Both the position numbers and the translations under genes were made by a program. Of a stretch of 64,000 bases of DNA, positions 9,561 to 22,272 are shown piece by piece. The notes beneath the pieces are model-generated. The model was given only the letters and a program-made list of their open reading frames with translations, had not been told where the DNA came from and searched no databases. This stretch comes from Mycocentrospora acerina (lineage: Eukaryota > Ascomycota > Dothideomycetes > Pleosporales), in NCBI GenBank assembly GCA_022701365.1, contig JAKUHH010000090.1, positions 329,001 through 393,000 on the forward strand, given 5' to 3'. Position 1 is the first letter of the stretch. Each line of letters opens with the position of its first letter.

Positions 9561-12068
9561 ATGTCTGCTCAAGAAAAAGAGTTCGAATCGCAAGGTCATC
9601 TGGTTATTGACGAAAATGGCAGCTCGCCAACAAAACGTACAAACAGGAAACGAAAGGTGCTATCGTGTTTTCCTTGTCGGGACCGGAAAATGAAGTGCGA
9701 TCGTATCTATCCGACATGTGGACGATGTGAGAAGACAGGGAGAATTGAGCACTGCACATATGATCCACGGTTGCTTGATGGATTGAGATCCAACGGAGTT
9801 GTAGGTGTGGGCAGTGCCGATGCATCTTTAATGTCGTCTGAACACGATCAACCCGAGAGCTATCACGAGGATAGTTTAGCGGATAGTTTGCGCTGGAAAG
9901 TAAGAGTCCAAGAGAGGAAGATCGAGATGCTAGAAAGAAAATTGGAGAACAAGAAAGGCAGCGAATTCCAACCGCAGAACCAAGACCACTTACTAGGAGA
10001 ACCAAAGATCAGAGAAGAAGCCTTACTTCAAGAGAGGGGATGCAAGACCCAATTTCATGGTTCTACCAGTGTAAGGTCGATAGTTTCTCATGTATGTATT
10101 CATACCCACCCGTTTTTGTGGTCTATCTAACTCACTGAGGATTTTGCACTTGAAGGCTTCACACATGAAGCGAGGAACATGGATCAATTCCTAGTTCGTT
10201 TTAAGAAATACTTCACTGGATTTCGCAACCAGAGAAAAGCTATGAAACAGATTAAAGCAGATACCTTTCGAATTGACGCTGAGGTGTATGCAGCGTTACC
10301 CGAAAAGACTGTCGTTGACATGCATGTCTCCATCTACTTCCAGACCTGGGGGACTACATACAGTATCCTTCACGAACCATCTTTCCTCGAAACATATCAA
10401 GAGTTCTGGAAGATGACACCGGGTGATTATAGTCAAGTGAGCTTTGCAATTATGCTGATCTTAATTGTGGCGAACACGAAGTGTCTCGACTTGAAAGACG
10501 ATGTCTTTCTTGGTGACACTACCGAAGACAGAGAATCAGCATCGAATCTCATCAGATTATATGACACTTGGATCAATGGACAACCTAAGAAACAACTTAC
10601 TCTACAATCTTGTCAATTGCAGTGCATGGCGCTGCTCACTAAGAGAGTCAATTGTGTTCAGCTCAAGCAAGACTGGATTGCGGCGGGAGATTTGATCCGC
10701 CAGGCTATGGCATCTGGGATGCATCGATACTCATCAACATCGACTAGCAGAAGGGTATCGAATTTTGAGAAAGAAATGAAGAAACGACTGTGGGCAACAA
10801 TGATGGAGCTTGAACTACAGTCATCTCTCGAAATTGGTCTACAATCGTCGCTAAGCGACTTGTATTTCGACAATCCACCTCCTGAAAATCTTCTGGACAA
10901 TGCTCTGGGACCTGATTCACAACAAATACCAGCCGGTTCCACAGTAGAAAACTTCACGCCAGCATCCTTTCTCGTAGTTTCTTCGAAATCGCTCCCTCTT
11001 CGAATTCATCTTACGCAGCTCTTGAACAATCCGGGTCATGAACTTCAGTATGACGACATTCTACGCTACGACACTCAACTTCATGCACTACTGTCGTCAA
11101 TTCCCTCATGGGCCAACAATTCCCATGCTACAATACCCTCTGCTTTACTCCAGCTACAGCTTCAACAATATTTAGTTATCATCCATAGACCCTACGCTAA
11201 ACTTAGACCACACAACCAGCGCTTCATGTACTCTTTTACTGTGTGTATAGAAGCAGCGAGCTCCATCGTTTCTATACACGACGATTTGATGTCGAAAGGA
11301 ATTCCAGCTTTGAATCATCTTCATAACGATTTATTCAGAGTGGGAATGGTATTGTCACAGATTGTCTATCACAATTGCGCACTCTACGACCCTTTAAGGC
11401 ACTCGGTCGTGTCTATCACTCAATCCTCTTCAAATGTTGCAGAACAAACGGCACACAGCGCAGATGTCCCCACTGACAGAGAGTTTGCATCAAGCGGCTC
11501 ATTTGCCCTTGCTATGCTTCCTCTAGATTCATTTCTTGTCAAAACGCTGTGTGTCTCCTCTATAGAGCTCTTAGAACGCGCACGCGACATTTTTGAACGC
11601 AAACTCATGCGTCTTGGTACTGGGTATATGGAGCATTGGCTTCTCACGGCTGCGACCAACATGTTACCTTCGCCACTATTTGCTTTCGATCAATCGAAAT
11701 CCAGTGTACAAGCTGCGGCTGCAATCGATGAACGACACTCCAGATGCAGAAAGGCGGTCGATAGCTTTGTGAAAACATCGACTGATATTATGTTAAAGCA
11801 GAAAGATCCGTCAAATAGATATGCTCCAAATCTTCGAAATAGATTCGAGAGTACTCTGGCAGTTGGTGCCAGAACTGGGTCAGATCTCGAAGCAACTTTT
11901 GTCACTACAGGCGATGTGACATACTCGGCGATCTCAGACTTGACTGTGGGCACGTGTACTTCTGCAAATATACCTAATACCTTCGATATGTTGCAAGATA
12001 CACAACCCAACCTGCAGGACTGGGGATTTTCGGACTTTTGGGAATTTGGCTTAGCAGGGCAGTTTTAG
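9561..12068 (+). CDS. Zn2Cys6 transcription factor with fungal-specific domain
   Basis: Model join(9561..10091, 10140..12068) gives 819 residues. The binuclear zinc cluster is C36-x2-C39-x6-C46-x6-C53-x2-C56-x8-C65, preceded by a basic stretch (KRTNRKRK). A linker and a short coiled coil follow (about 113-133, VQERKIEMLERKLENKK), consistent with dimerisation. The fungal-specific regulatory domain starts near residue 220, with the usual HEPSF and 'AMASGMHR' type elements. The 48 bp intron was chosen because GTATGT and CTCACTGAG give an uninterrupted frame and a CTAAC branch point. No target can be read from the protein itself. Neighbours are a divergent SNG1-type gene and downstream ion-transport genes. 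Two CCG-N6-CCG elements sit in its own promoter. Confidence 0.9.
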
Positions 12069-12743
12069 GCGTCGTTTTTTTGGACTCTCGTTGTTCCTAG
12101 GTATTATAGAAATCGCATCCTTCCTCAGTCTCCTTATGGAGATACGCATGATGTGCCTTATAAATCTGCCATATACTTCTTCATCCATCTGAAAATTCAA
12201 TATAGAAGCTGTAGATCAGATGGTGTTTCTGCTTTAGCAAGCAAGTCAGATGTCTTGGTCATACTAACCAGAGAATCTGATTTGCTAACGGCCGCGATCA
12301 AGTGTACGCAATCCAACTTGGCACCCAAGTTACTAGCGCATGATCTTGTACGAGAACGTTTTCTTGTGTTCTTGTATTATTGTTCAGCATTAACCTATTG
12401 TGCCAGTTCAAGCTTATAGAGATGGATTCTCATGGTAAAATTGTCGCGTTTAGTAATTTTGCCAATATAATTGCAGTGCTCTTTTCTTGAAATAGCTCAT
12501 CAGGCCACCAAAAAGAAATCACTCACTTCTTATATGCCAAGAGCGAGACTTTCTTGGCCTGGATCCGACACTGGATAGCTGAATCTATGCCCAGAGAGCT
12601 CTCTGTGGCGCAGCTCACATGATCGATGCCGTTATCACCTACTAACTTTCGTCGTATTCGACACCGACTCACAAGCACATTTTTGATTATCGTAGTCTGC
12701 CCATAGATACAGCAGTCGAGCGATTACCCGGTCTATACGATCA
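12069..12743. other. intergenic between regulator and KHA1 gene
   Basis: 675 bp with only short frames. It should contain the 3' UTR of the regulator and the promoter of the antiporter. No specific site is recognised. Confidence 0.5.
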
Positions 12744-15422
12744 ATGTCGTCTATCACAAGTCTAACGGCTGCAGCCGCTGCGACAGCGACCGCCGTATCC
12801 AGAGCCCCTGCTCAAGGTGGAATCTTCGAAGGCCTCAACCCTGCCAAATTCAATGCCAACAATCCCATTATTTTATTCATAATTCAGGCTGCCATTGTCA
12901 TAGGTCTTTGCCGTGCTCTCTACTGGCCATTAGGCAAGATTCGGCAGCCCCCTGTAATAGCGGAGGTTCTCACTGTAAGTCTCAAGCCGGAGTTATACGG
13001 TTGATGTCGCTCACATGCTCAGGGAATCATCCTTGGACCGTCAATCATGGGGCGCATCCCTAAATTCACAACAACCATATTCCCGAAAGAGAGCATGGCC
13101 GGATTCACGCTGGCTGCAAATATTGGATTGGTATTCTACTTGTTCCTCGTGGGATTGGAAATCGACCTGCGATTCCTGGTACGAAACTGGCGAACCGCCG
13201 CTAGCGTCGCTTCCCTCGACATGGCCATACCTTTTGGTTTAGGGTATGCGCTTGCATATGGCATTTACACTCATTTCAGAGACGAACCTGACACTGTCAA
13301 CATTAACTTTGCTACCTTCGGTCTTTTTGTTGCCATTGCCACTGCCATTACAGCGTTTCCTGTGCTGTGTCGCATTCTTTCCTCGTTGAACCTGCTCAAC
13401 GCTAACGTCGGCGTCATAACCTTGACCTCCGGGATCGCCAACGATGTCATCGGATGGGTTCTTCTTGCACTTTGCGTTACTCTTGTTAATGCTGGAAATG
13501 GCCTTACTGCCCTCTACGTACTCCTTACCGCTGTCGGGTTTGCCATCTTCTTAGCTTTTGCCGTTCGACCTGCTTTCATGTGGATTTTGTGCAAAACTGG
13601 CTCAATGGAGAACGGACCATCACAGGGAATTGTGGCACTTACTGTGTTCATGGTCTTAACTTCGGCATTCTTCACAGATATCATCGGAGCTCATTCGGTT
13701 TTTGGTGCTTTCATGATTGGACTCATGTGCCCACATGAAGGGGGCTTCGCTATCAAATTGACCGAGAAGCTAGAAGATATTGTTGCTGTCCTTTTTCTTC
13801 CCTTATTCTTCGCCCGCTCCGGACTCAACACCAACTTGGGCCTTCTCGATTCGGGTAAGACTTGGGGTTTTGTCATTGCCATCATTATGGTTGCTTTCTT
13901 CTCCAAGATTATTGGCGGAACTCTCGGTGCTCGTGCCAATGGACTGGTCTGGAGAGAATCCTTCACTATCGGGGCACTGATGTCGTGCAAGGGGCTTGTC
14001 GAACTTATTGTTCTGAACATTGGTCTTCAGGCTAAGATCCTCTCAGTAAGGACCTTTACCATGTTCGTTGTTATGGCGCTCGTCACCACATTTGCTACCA
14101 CTCCACTTGTTAGTTTTCTCTATCCTCCATCGTACCAACGTAAGCTGGAGTTGTGGAAAGCCGGAAAAATAGACTGGGATGGTAACTTACTGCATCCGGA
14201 GGATGAAAGTGAGGATGGCTTGGAGAAGAAGCTCGATGTAACTGATCGCATTCTGATTTATCTTCGTGCGGACGGATTATCGTCTCTCTTTTCTATTGTC
14301 AATCTTTTCTCAAACGCTGCGCCTCGCCAAGCATCATCCAGTTCACACTTAACGGCGATTCCGGAGAAGGGATTGTTTTCCACTACCTTGCAACCGTCCA
14401 TGGACGATGCTCCTACTGGGTCACTCCAGCAGAAGCGACTGCGAATCCACAGTCTTCGCCTCACTGAACTTAGTGAGCGTACCTCTTCTGTCATGAGAGT
14501 CTCGGAACCATACGAGGAATACGCAGGCAACGATCCAATTACGAAGGCCTTCGGATCTCTTGCTAACACCACAAGCGCTCGAGATGTGGTTATCTCCGGT
14601 CATGTCGCGGTTGTCCCAGCAGATGCCTTCGCTAAGACATTAACATCAAAGGCTTCAAGTACACAGTCCGACTTTATACTTGTCCCATGGAGCGAGTCAG
14701 GGACTCTTTCAGAACTGCCATCTTACTTTGTCGGCGGTACACAACGTGATCCTCTATCAAATCGCGACTTCTCTCGTCTTGCTGATGATTTGTTCTCGTC
14801 AGCCAAATATATGGCAAGTGTGGGTATCTTTGTCGACAAAACGTTGCTTAAGGTGAGTCGCAGCGCGGCTGCCTCATCATATGGTGTATCGTCTGCCGCC
14901 TCAACTCATTATGAGAATGCTGTGACATATACATCTGAAAATGGGAAAACTCACCTCCGCGTGTTATATGCATCTACCGAAGATGATTTATTCGCCGTCA
15001 AGCTAGCCCTTGAGCTTGCACAAAATCCGTCAGTAATTCTTAGCATTACGCAACTCTTACCCTCGACTGCCGTATCCACCGAGGCAGCGCACATCTTCAA
15101 TACTTCCTTCGATGATATCAAGTCTCATGGCGCATCGCTTGCTGCCAACAAAGTTATGTTTAACAATTTGGAGGCCACAACCCTACCGGAAAGTGCTTTT
15201 ACAGACAATACACGCAATACCATATTTATTTTAGGTCGCTCACATCCCGATGGACTGGTACTTGAGCGTGCTAAGTCAAGTGAGTCCAATCACAATCTTG
15301 GCAGTACGGCAACAGATATCATCAGTAAGATCAAGGGCGGGACTCTTGATGCGGGTATACTCGTGGTGCAAGCTCGCAAAGAAAGCGTTGCTGGAAGTGC
15401 CGTTGACGGGAAATTGACGTGA
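12744..15422 (+). CDS. KHA1: K+/H+ antiporter of the CPA2 family (Kha1-like)
   Basis: Model join(12744..12974, 13023..15422) gives 876 residues, close to yeast Kha1 (873). The N-terminal 430 residues form a dozen hydrophobic segments. CPA2 signatures are visible: PPVIAEVLTGIILGPSIMG across the splice junction, VGLEIDLRFL, then TSGIANDVIGWVLLA with the Asp pair expected in the ion path, and LMSCKGLVELIVLNIGL. The hydrophilic C-terminal half (about 450-876) is cytosolic and contains a universal-stress-like region. Kha1 acts in endomembranes (Golgi/endosome) in K+ and pH homeostasis. The 48 bp intron falls in the middle of the signature. It lies downstream of the Zn2Cys6 gene and upstream of the ferric-reductase-like gene, all co-directional. 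Confidence 0.92.
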
Positions 15423-15947
15423 GCTTCAGAACTCCGGTAATTTAGCATACGCGTTGGTATTGGTTGAGTTCAGGGGCGTTTTGATTCCTCTTGACATGAA
15501 ACGGATGATGTCGGTAAAAGTTTAGCTCAACGCTTGGCGTAAATCATACTTTACGACTCTTTACAATCCCCACCATTTTCCAATGAAGATATCTGGTTCA
15601 TTTTGATTTGTCTACACAACTCAAGTTGTGCAGTTATCGGTTTCCGATCTTCAGTACGCATGTTTGGTCGAAAGTGCAGGATGCGACGCGCTTTCCGCCG
15701 ACGCCTCAATGCTAAGGTTTCACGACACAAAATAACATGTCTCAAAATTGCCGGCTGACACTCGAGTCTTTTTTTAGTTTAGGACATTGTTTGAAATTTA
15801 GGCACATCTGGAGTCAAGATGCACTTCCATCCTTCTTATTGAGCATCCTCTTTGGACGCGCGTTTCTTTCGTCTTTTCGCGGTCAAACTGACTGGTTGGC
15901 CATCCTGACATATTTATGTTTGTGAAGCTTCCGTCAGAATACCCGAC
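15423..15947. other. intergenic between KHA1 and ferric-reductase-like gene
   Basis: 525 bp with no gene recognised. Confidence 0.5.
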
Positions 15948-18338
15948 ATGATGTTCAGCTGGACTGACAGTGCTCCGCACTACAATTGGGTCGCATTAGG
16001 AAAGCAGGTTTCTGTCGTAAATCAAACGCTTGATCAAGATGATGTGCGATACCAACGTCATTTGAAGCACCGTGGTGACGCAAATCGACAGCTGTTCTCG
16101 ATTGTCTGGATATTTGTATCAGCAGTAATTTTTTCGTTATCCTCTCATAGAGCTCTAAAATGGTGGAGACGAAGAGTGTAGGTTTTCGTATCTTGAAAGA
16201 CACGCTCATCGCTAACTTACTTCAGTGGCCGTAGACATCATCCACTGTGGTTGCAAACATCACGCACATTCGGCGCTCTCGACCGGTCTCTGAATTTCAT
16301 CTATGCTCTTGCCTTACACCCAACCCCCCGAGTTATTCAAGTTGTCGCCTCGACTTTTTCTCTAGGCCGGATTGTTGTCTTGACGGCTTACACGACCTTG
16401 GTAGTGTCGGCTCTACTATCTGTCAACGCGCCCCAACTATCTCAACACTTTCTGGATGATGTCGCATTCCGGGCTGCTTGGGTCACTGTTACCCAAATAC
16501 CACTGGTCTATCTTCTGTCCACTAAGCGAGGTCCTATCAACATCCTAGCTGGTCTTTCGCATGAACGGATTCACTGGATGCACAGCTGGGTAGGTCGACT
16601 TCTATTCCTCAGCGCCACAGTACACATGGCGATAATGAAGTCTTCGATTTCAGTACGAGATATTGCTCTGTCAAATGAGAAGAGCATGACAGTTGTACGC
16701 TACGGCGTTGTCGCGTACGCTTTGCTCGCATGGATTGCTATCAGCAGCATACTACCATTGCGACAATGGAGTTATCGCGCATTCTTCCTGAACCACTGGA
16801 TCACGACGCTTGCGTTTCTCTTCATTACGTTACAGCATGTGCCCAAGTTTGCGCGGACACCAATTTATATGTCTATCGCCTTTCTTGCGCTTGATAAGTG
16901 TCTCGTTAGTTATACGTTTTGTCGTAACAATATTTCGGTGCGACTGGTGAAACGCAGTCTCTCAAAGTTTAGGAGAGGTCCTGGCCGAGGCATGTTAGTG
17001 ATGGGTTACCCTGTAGAGATGATGGAACCTGACATCACGAGTCTCTCCTTGCCCGCGAATGGGTCGACGACAATCATCCGCGTCTGCAATGTTCCTTTCT
17101 CTTGGATACCAGGACAACATGTAAGACTGTATATTCCAGCTTTGGGCGCGTTTGAGACACACCCCTTCACGCCGGCAAACTGCTCCAACATATCGGCTCC
17201 ACCGCCACTGCCGCCTAGAAAGAGTCAGGATCTAGAAAGCAACGATTTACTATGTATTTCGCAAACAAATGAGATGCTGTTCATGATCCGCGCCCACTCT
17301 GGTCTGACCCGACGACTCGCAGACCATCACTCCAATTGGCTCTCACTTCCCTGCCCGAACGCGAGCCAGCCACACAAGTCTCTAACAGCATACGTTGACG
17401 GTCCTTACGGTAGTCCGCCTGCATGGGAAGAATATGAAACCCTAATTTTTGTTAGTACCTCAACTGGTGTTGCATTCGCACTTTCAATCATAGACTATCT
17501 GGAGCAACTGTGCCTCCTCGACCCACTTCGACTCCAGACTCGTCACGTACGGTTTATTTGGATCATCAGACATCTGGACCCGCAGTTTGAGGCCACAGTG
17601 ACCAGCGCGCTAGATAGATACAGCACGATGCTGAAAGAGTCGGGTGTCATGATAGAAACAGAACTGTATGTCACATGTGCGAGGTCAGATACCGGGGTAG
17701 GCATGTTCAAATACGATCCATTTGCACATTTGCGCCGGTCTACACTCAATAGAACGGTTAGGAAGCCATCACTCAGCATACGGAACCCGGATGAGATATA
17801 TGAGCAGTGGGATCGGGAGGACGAGCAAATGCAGCTCGGCCTGGGCGATATAGAAGATGTGGATCCATTCATGGACGAGTATGGATATTCTGATGACGAA
17901 GAGACAAGTACCCTTGTGGGAGGACATGAGGGCCGGGACGACGATCAGTATTCAGAAGTAAGGTTGACAGTGGACGAAACCAGCGCACTGAATGAGCCTC
18001 GCCAGCTTTCTTCACCAATACGCCATTTAGTGCCACAGTTACAGGCGCGAGTACCAAAGACTTGCAATTGCGCGCTTATTCAGTATCAACGACAGAAACT
18101 CAAGACGTCTTCCAAGACCGTGTCTTTCAGGGATGTGTCGCATGGGTCGCGTCCGGATATACCATATTTACTCTCCACTGCCATGCTGCATACCAGTACT
18201 GAGAAATCTATGGTCGCCGTATGCGCTAACATGGAGATCGTCAGGCAGGTGAGAGGCTTTGTGTCCAAAGTTAATATGGAGTTTGCACTTGGAAGGAGGG
18301 AGGCGGGCGCCGAGATTTTTACGGAAGGATTCAATTGA
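15948..18338 (+). CDS. ferric-reductase-like transmembrane oxidoreductase
   Basis: Model join(15948..16177, 16226..18338) gives 780 residues. The 48 bp intron has a GCTAAC branch point. Two bis-heme histidine pairs with exact H-x13-H spacing are present (about His196/His210 and His267/His281) inside a run of membrane segments. The FAD-binding strand contains HPFT (about 389-392), and an NAD-type strand has DGPYGSP. This is the FRE/NOX layout used for reductive iron or copper uptake. Unusual points: the glycine-rich nucleotide motif expected after the DGPYG strand reads FVSTSTGVAF (about 486-495), and the C-terminal Cys-Gly-Pro element reads VCANMEIV. NADPH binding may therefore be altered. 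A long acidic insert (about 600-660) separates the last two strands. Cellular location and metal substrate cannot be read from the sequence. Confidence 0.85.
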
Positions 18339-18661
18339 CAAAGTAGTAGTGAATACATTAATTCAGGCGATAAAATATGTCTCGTAGACACTCACCTTGC
18401 TACTTTGCAGGTGTTGGTTCCGTGTGAAATCTTGCGTTATAGTTTCTCCCTCAACACGACCCCACACAAATCCCAGCACATGGACTGAAACTCCTTCGGA
18501 AGCCCTGACCAAACCACATCCAGCATTGCTATACTTCGATATTGAACTCATGCTCTGGTCGCTCATCAGTCTTCTATGGTCGAGTGGCAAGACTGATGAT
18601 TTCAGTTTATTAACATTTTTCAAAAACTTCTCGTCATCAACCAATCACCGTACGTTGTCAA
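18339..18661. other. intergenic before tRNA-Gly
   Basis: 323 bp with no gene recognised. It should include the 3' UTR of the reductase gene. Confidence 0.5.
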
Positions 18662-18732
18662 GCATCCTTGGTCCAACGGTAGGATAATTGCCTTCCAAGC
18701 AATTGGTTCGGGTTCGACTCCCGGAGGATGCA
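18662..18732 (+). tRNA. tRNA-Gly (anticodon TCC)
   Basis: The cloverleaf is complete in 71 nt. The acceptor stem GCATCCT pairs with AGGATGC (18725-18731), discriminator A. D stem GTCC/GGAT. Anticodon stem ATTGC/GCAAT with loop CTTCCAA and anticodon TCC at 18694-18696. T stem TCGGG/CCCGG with loop TTCGACT. There is no intron. It reads GGA codons. Confidence 0.95.
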
Positions 18733-18739
18733 ATCCTTC

Positions 18740-18744
18740 TTTTT
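18740..18744 (+). terminator. Pol III terminator of tRNA-Gly
   Basis: A run of five T begins 8 nt after the tRNA 3' end, as expected for RNA polymerase III termination. Confidence 0.75.
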
Positions 18745-19777
18745 GTTGGAACTGATACCTTTTTGCGACTTTCCTGCGTCAGAAACATTATATTTTGTCC
18801 AACATTTTTGTTGTGGTAGGATCCTTTATCCACACGGTCGCTTTCTGCAGTGTCAAGGCCAGTCGCAGTGTAGTCACGTCAGGTAGCAGCATTGTTGCTT
18901 ATTGTTCTCTCCAAAGTCGTCGTTCGTCTAAGCCAGATTTTTGTGTCGTGTCACCAGCTTCAACGCGAGAGACAGGTGTTTCTACTCATTGAGTGCGAAT
19001 CTAACTTCGTTCTCCTTAGTTACAGTGGCTGTAGAGGTAATACTCGCATAAATCTAGAGTGGATGTGTGTCATTCTAAATACGCCTTTGTATCATCTCAT
19101 AGATGGCGATGCAAAACCTCCAGAACCCACTAGCGGACTCGGTATTTTTCCTGAGCGGCAATTAAATGGCTCTCAGATACGTAGTATACTTCGTGGTAAT
19201 CTATAGCTGTTTTCGCATCTTTTTGATTCTGACATCCGTCATCTTCAAGGTTGGGTTGTCCTCAGAGGGCGGTTAACGGTTGGTGTTGAGAGAAGCACGT
19301 TGCTCAGAATATGGTTGATCAAAACCACGTCAAATATCTACTTAATATGAGTGGGTTCTATTAATTTCTTGTTTGGTGTTATCAGTCGGAACCAAACGGG
19401 GCGTGACGTCCTCAGCAGAAATGGTGGGTATGTAGCGTTTGCAGATGAGCCCGTTGTGCAGCAGGAAGACGAGAGCCTGTAAGTGAAGTGCAATTGTTGA
19501 ATTGATATAAACCATCAAGTTGAGGGAAGACTAATGAATACACGTTCTGGCGATTTTGCTGAAATTATCCAATTTGCACATCAAGTGTGCTTATCAAGTT
19601 AATGCCTGTAAAAATTCCAGCTAGAAAGAGTTTAGTATTCTCGAAATGTAAGCTTCGCCTCCTAGGTACTCATAAAACAATATCTGATCAGACGCGACTC
19701 AAGTAAATTGTTTAATCTTGATGTACTCTTTCAGCCATCTGGGTACCGATTGGGCGATTCTATCCAATCGTCTTGAT
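18745..19777. other. intergenic, nothing recognised
   Basis: About 1 kb between tRNA-Gly and the 3' end of the sugar transporter. Only short frames, no motif. Confidence 0.5.
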
Positions 19778-22161
19778 CTAAAAAGCCTTCCTCGCTTTCT
19801 CTACGATACTTGACCTCCTAGCTGTATCTCCTGTTGTTGCATCTATGCTCGCCTTGCGCACAACATCCTGAAGAGCTTTATCACCCTCACCTCCTCCCTC
19901 AAAACTCCAGAGACTCGGGCATGGTCCAATCTTCTTCCTCAAAATCCAAGTCTTGATCCACCATGGCAGTACAGTAAAGCACTGGTGACTCATGAAACGC
20001 CGTTGTGGGATAGCAAAGATGTAGTCTAATTCTTCAAGGGTGCGTTGCTTTGTCTCGGGCACAAAGAGGAAAATCAGCACGAGGGCGACTAGGTTCAGCC
20101 CCGCGTAGAAACCAAAAGCGCCTGTGGGTGTCATGGCAGCCAGCATACGTGGGAAGGTGATAGACAGAACGGCGGCCCAGAATAGGCAAGTTGCGACGGC
20201 CCAGCTCATGCCTACTTCACGGTGCGAAAGTGGGAAGACCTCGGCCGAGTATGTGAAGGGCACTGGTCCTTCTCCGGGAGAGTACCAAGCTCCAAACTAC
20301 ACAATGTCAGAATTTATCGAATTTTGGCAAGAGGCAAGCGAAGTAACTATAACTCACAATGTAGATGAACATCGCTACGAGGCCTAGATGCGCAGAGCTA
20401 CTCGCTGGGATCAGATAGCAAAGTCCTGCGGCTAGCAAACTCCAGCACATTTGAGGGAATGTGAAAAGCAGCAATGTTCGACGACCGAAAGTGTCAATAG
20501 TCCACTACACGATGTCAGTTATCAGAGTTGATATGAGAAAGTAAGCTAATCGTACAATTGCTGGCCATGCGAATGCAAAGTTTACCAGGCCAAAACCCAT
20601 AGAGGCGAGAAGAGCAGTTGTCGTGCTAGCTCCGGCTTGCTCGAAGACGGTGGAAGAGTAAAAAGCGATAATATTGACTTCAAATTGTTAATCAAGGCAA
20701 ACATTTTGGTCAAATACAACTTACTTCCGCACATTTGCTGCGCAAGCATGACAGTACCGGAGGCGACTGTAGCACGACGAAGGCGCGGGACCGTGAATAG
20801 CTGGATGAAACGGGAAATATAGTTGCTTTTCAGCGAAGTCAAACTACTCTCTGCACGGAGCTGGGCATGGATGTAGTAGAGGTCTCGTGCGGCTTGGATC
20901 TCGTTGTTCCTGAGACGCTTGAGCGAGCGATATGCTTCGCTGTACCTTCCTTTCTTTATATACCAACGCGGGGATTCAGGGCAGAAGTATACGCCAATAA
21001 GGAGAGGCACCGCTGGTAGCAGAGCCGATCCGAATTGCAGGCGCCAAGAAATGCTGCCAGTGTCTTTGACAGCCAAATTGGCGACGGTTCCGAGAAAGAT
21101 ACCAAAGGCAGTCCAGAGTTGCCAAGTCATGACGAGTGCTCCTCTAATTGCAGCCTTTGGGTATGATTAATACAGTTTTCGAAATCTATCGAACCCAATG
21201 TAGACTTACAGGTGCATTTTCTGCTGCAAAAATTGGAACCGTAGCACCTTTGCAGCCCATACCAATACCAAGGAGGAGCCGAGTAACGAAAAGTTGTTCC
21301 CAAGCTAAGTTATGTTAGTCAACAAGCCAAGTTGTTAAAGTTTTCAGGAAAGCCTACTTTGAGCAACAGCAGAACCAATAGGTGTCAAGGCACAAAAGAC
21401 TGCAGAGATGAAGATGCAGCCACGACGGCCAAAAAAGTTGTTTAAAGGATCAGAGCACCAGCAACCACTACAAATTCATTAGCATCCACTCTCTCTTGAT
21501 TGAGAAGCATAACTCACAAAAATGCTGAAGCAATATAAGGACCGGCGTTGATGAGACCCTGTAGCCACTGGTTCTTCTCCGCATCTGGATTTGGCACTCC
21601 TGGACTCAGTTCTTTTCTGACGGGGATCCCCAATGCATCCGGAAAGCTCAAGTTGGCACCGTTGCTGCCAGTCTGATCCCAACCTTGCACCGCAGCTCCA
21701 ATGGAGCAAAGGATGATCGTGAAGTAAAGAACCTTTGGCTGACGCCACTTGTGCAAGACCTCATTTGCAATAGCGTCTTTTTCTTCTTGGGTTATACCTG
21801 GCACTGAGGCAAAGTTGGGGGGATTACGGGCAACAAGAGCGCCCCTGCGAAGCAGATCATGGATTTCGGTAAAGTCGTTGTCTTTGGAGAAAGCGTCGAC
21901 GTCTCGAAGCATCTCCTCCTCGGTCATATGAATGAGCGGGTTCTGAATCCTAAAAACAAAGTGTGAGCAAGATAGCGTAACCCTAGATGCTCACTCATAC
22001 ACACTTTGCAGAGATACTCGTGGTGGCAACACCACTCTCTTCATGAGCACTGAGACTTGTAAGTCTATGACAGGATGGTAACATGGACACTGTAATGCTC
22101 ACACATCGTGCCGCTCGGTATGAGCCGTCACTTGCTGGATTTCTTTTTCTATGCTAGCCAT
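19778..22161 (-). CDS. MFS sugar porter (nine exons)
   Basis: Model complement(join(19778..20296, 20358..20504, 20556..20677, 20725..21154, 21210..21304, 21358..21467, 21518..21949, 22005..22055, 22103..22161)) gives 654 residues. Every junction keeps frame with GT-AG ends. Sugar-porter signatures appear in order: a long cytosolic N-terminus with KIQNPLIHMTEEEML, WDQTGSNGAN in the first membrane segment, FFGRRG in the loop after segment 2, PESPRWYIKKGRY after segment 6, DTFGRRTLL after segment 8, and PETKQRTLEELDYIF after segment 12. This puts it in the sugar:H+ symporter (SP) family. The extended N-terminus recalls the fungal clade related to inositol/maltose porters, but the substrate is not readable. 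The promoter has three CreA-type sites (22206-22272). The gene sits alone, with no metabolic partner beside it. Confidence 0.9.
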
Positions 22162-22205
22162 GGCAACACAGTATGATCGACTTGTATTGAATTACCAGCA
22201 AACAT

Positions 22206-22272
22206 GTGGGGTGATCAGCCTTTATGTTGCACGACCATTTCATTTTCTGGGGATTGCGTGAGGGGTCCCCAC
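22206..22272 (-). promoter_or_regulatory. cluster of three SYGGRG (CreA-type) sites
   Basis: GTGGGG (22206-22211), CTGGGG (22247-22252) and, on the other strand, GTGGGG (22267-22272) all fit the SYGGRG consensus of the carbon catabolite repressor CreA. They lie about 45-111 bp upstream of the sugar-porter ATG. Roughly a quarter of a site would be expected by chance in this length. Binding is inferred. Confidence 0.4.
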
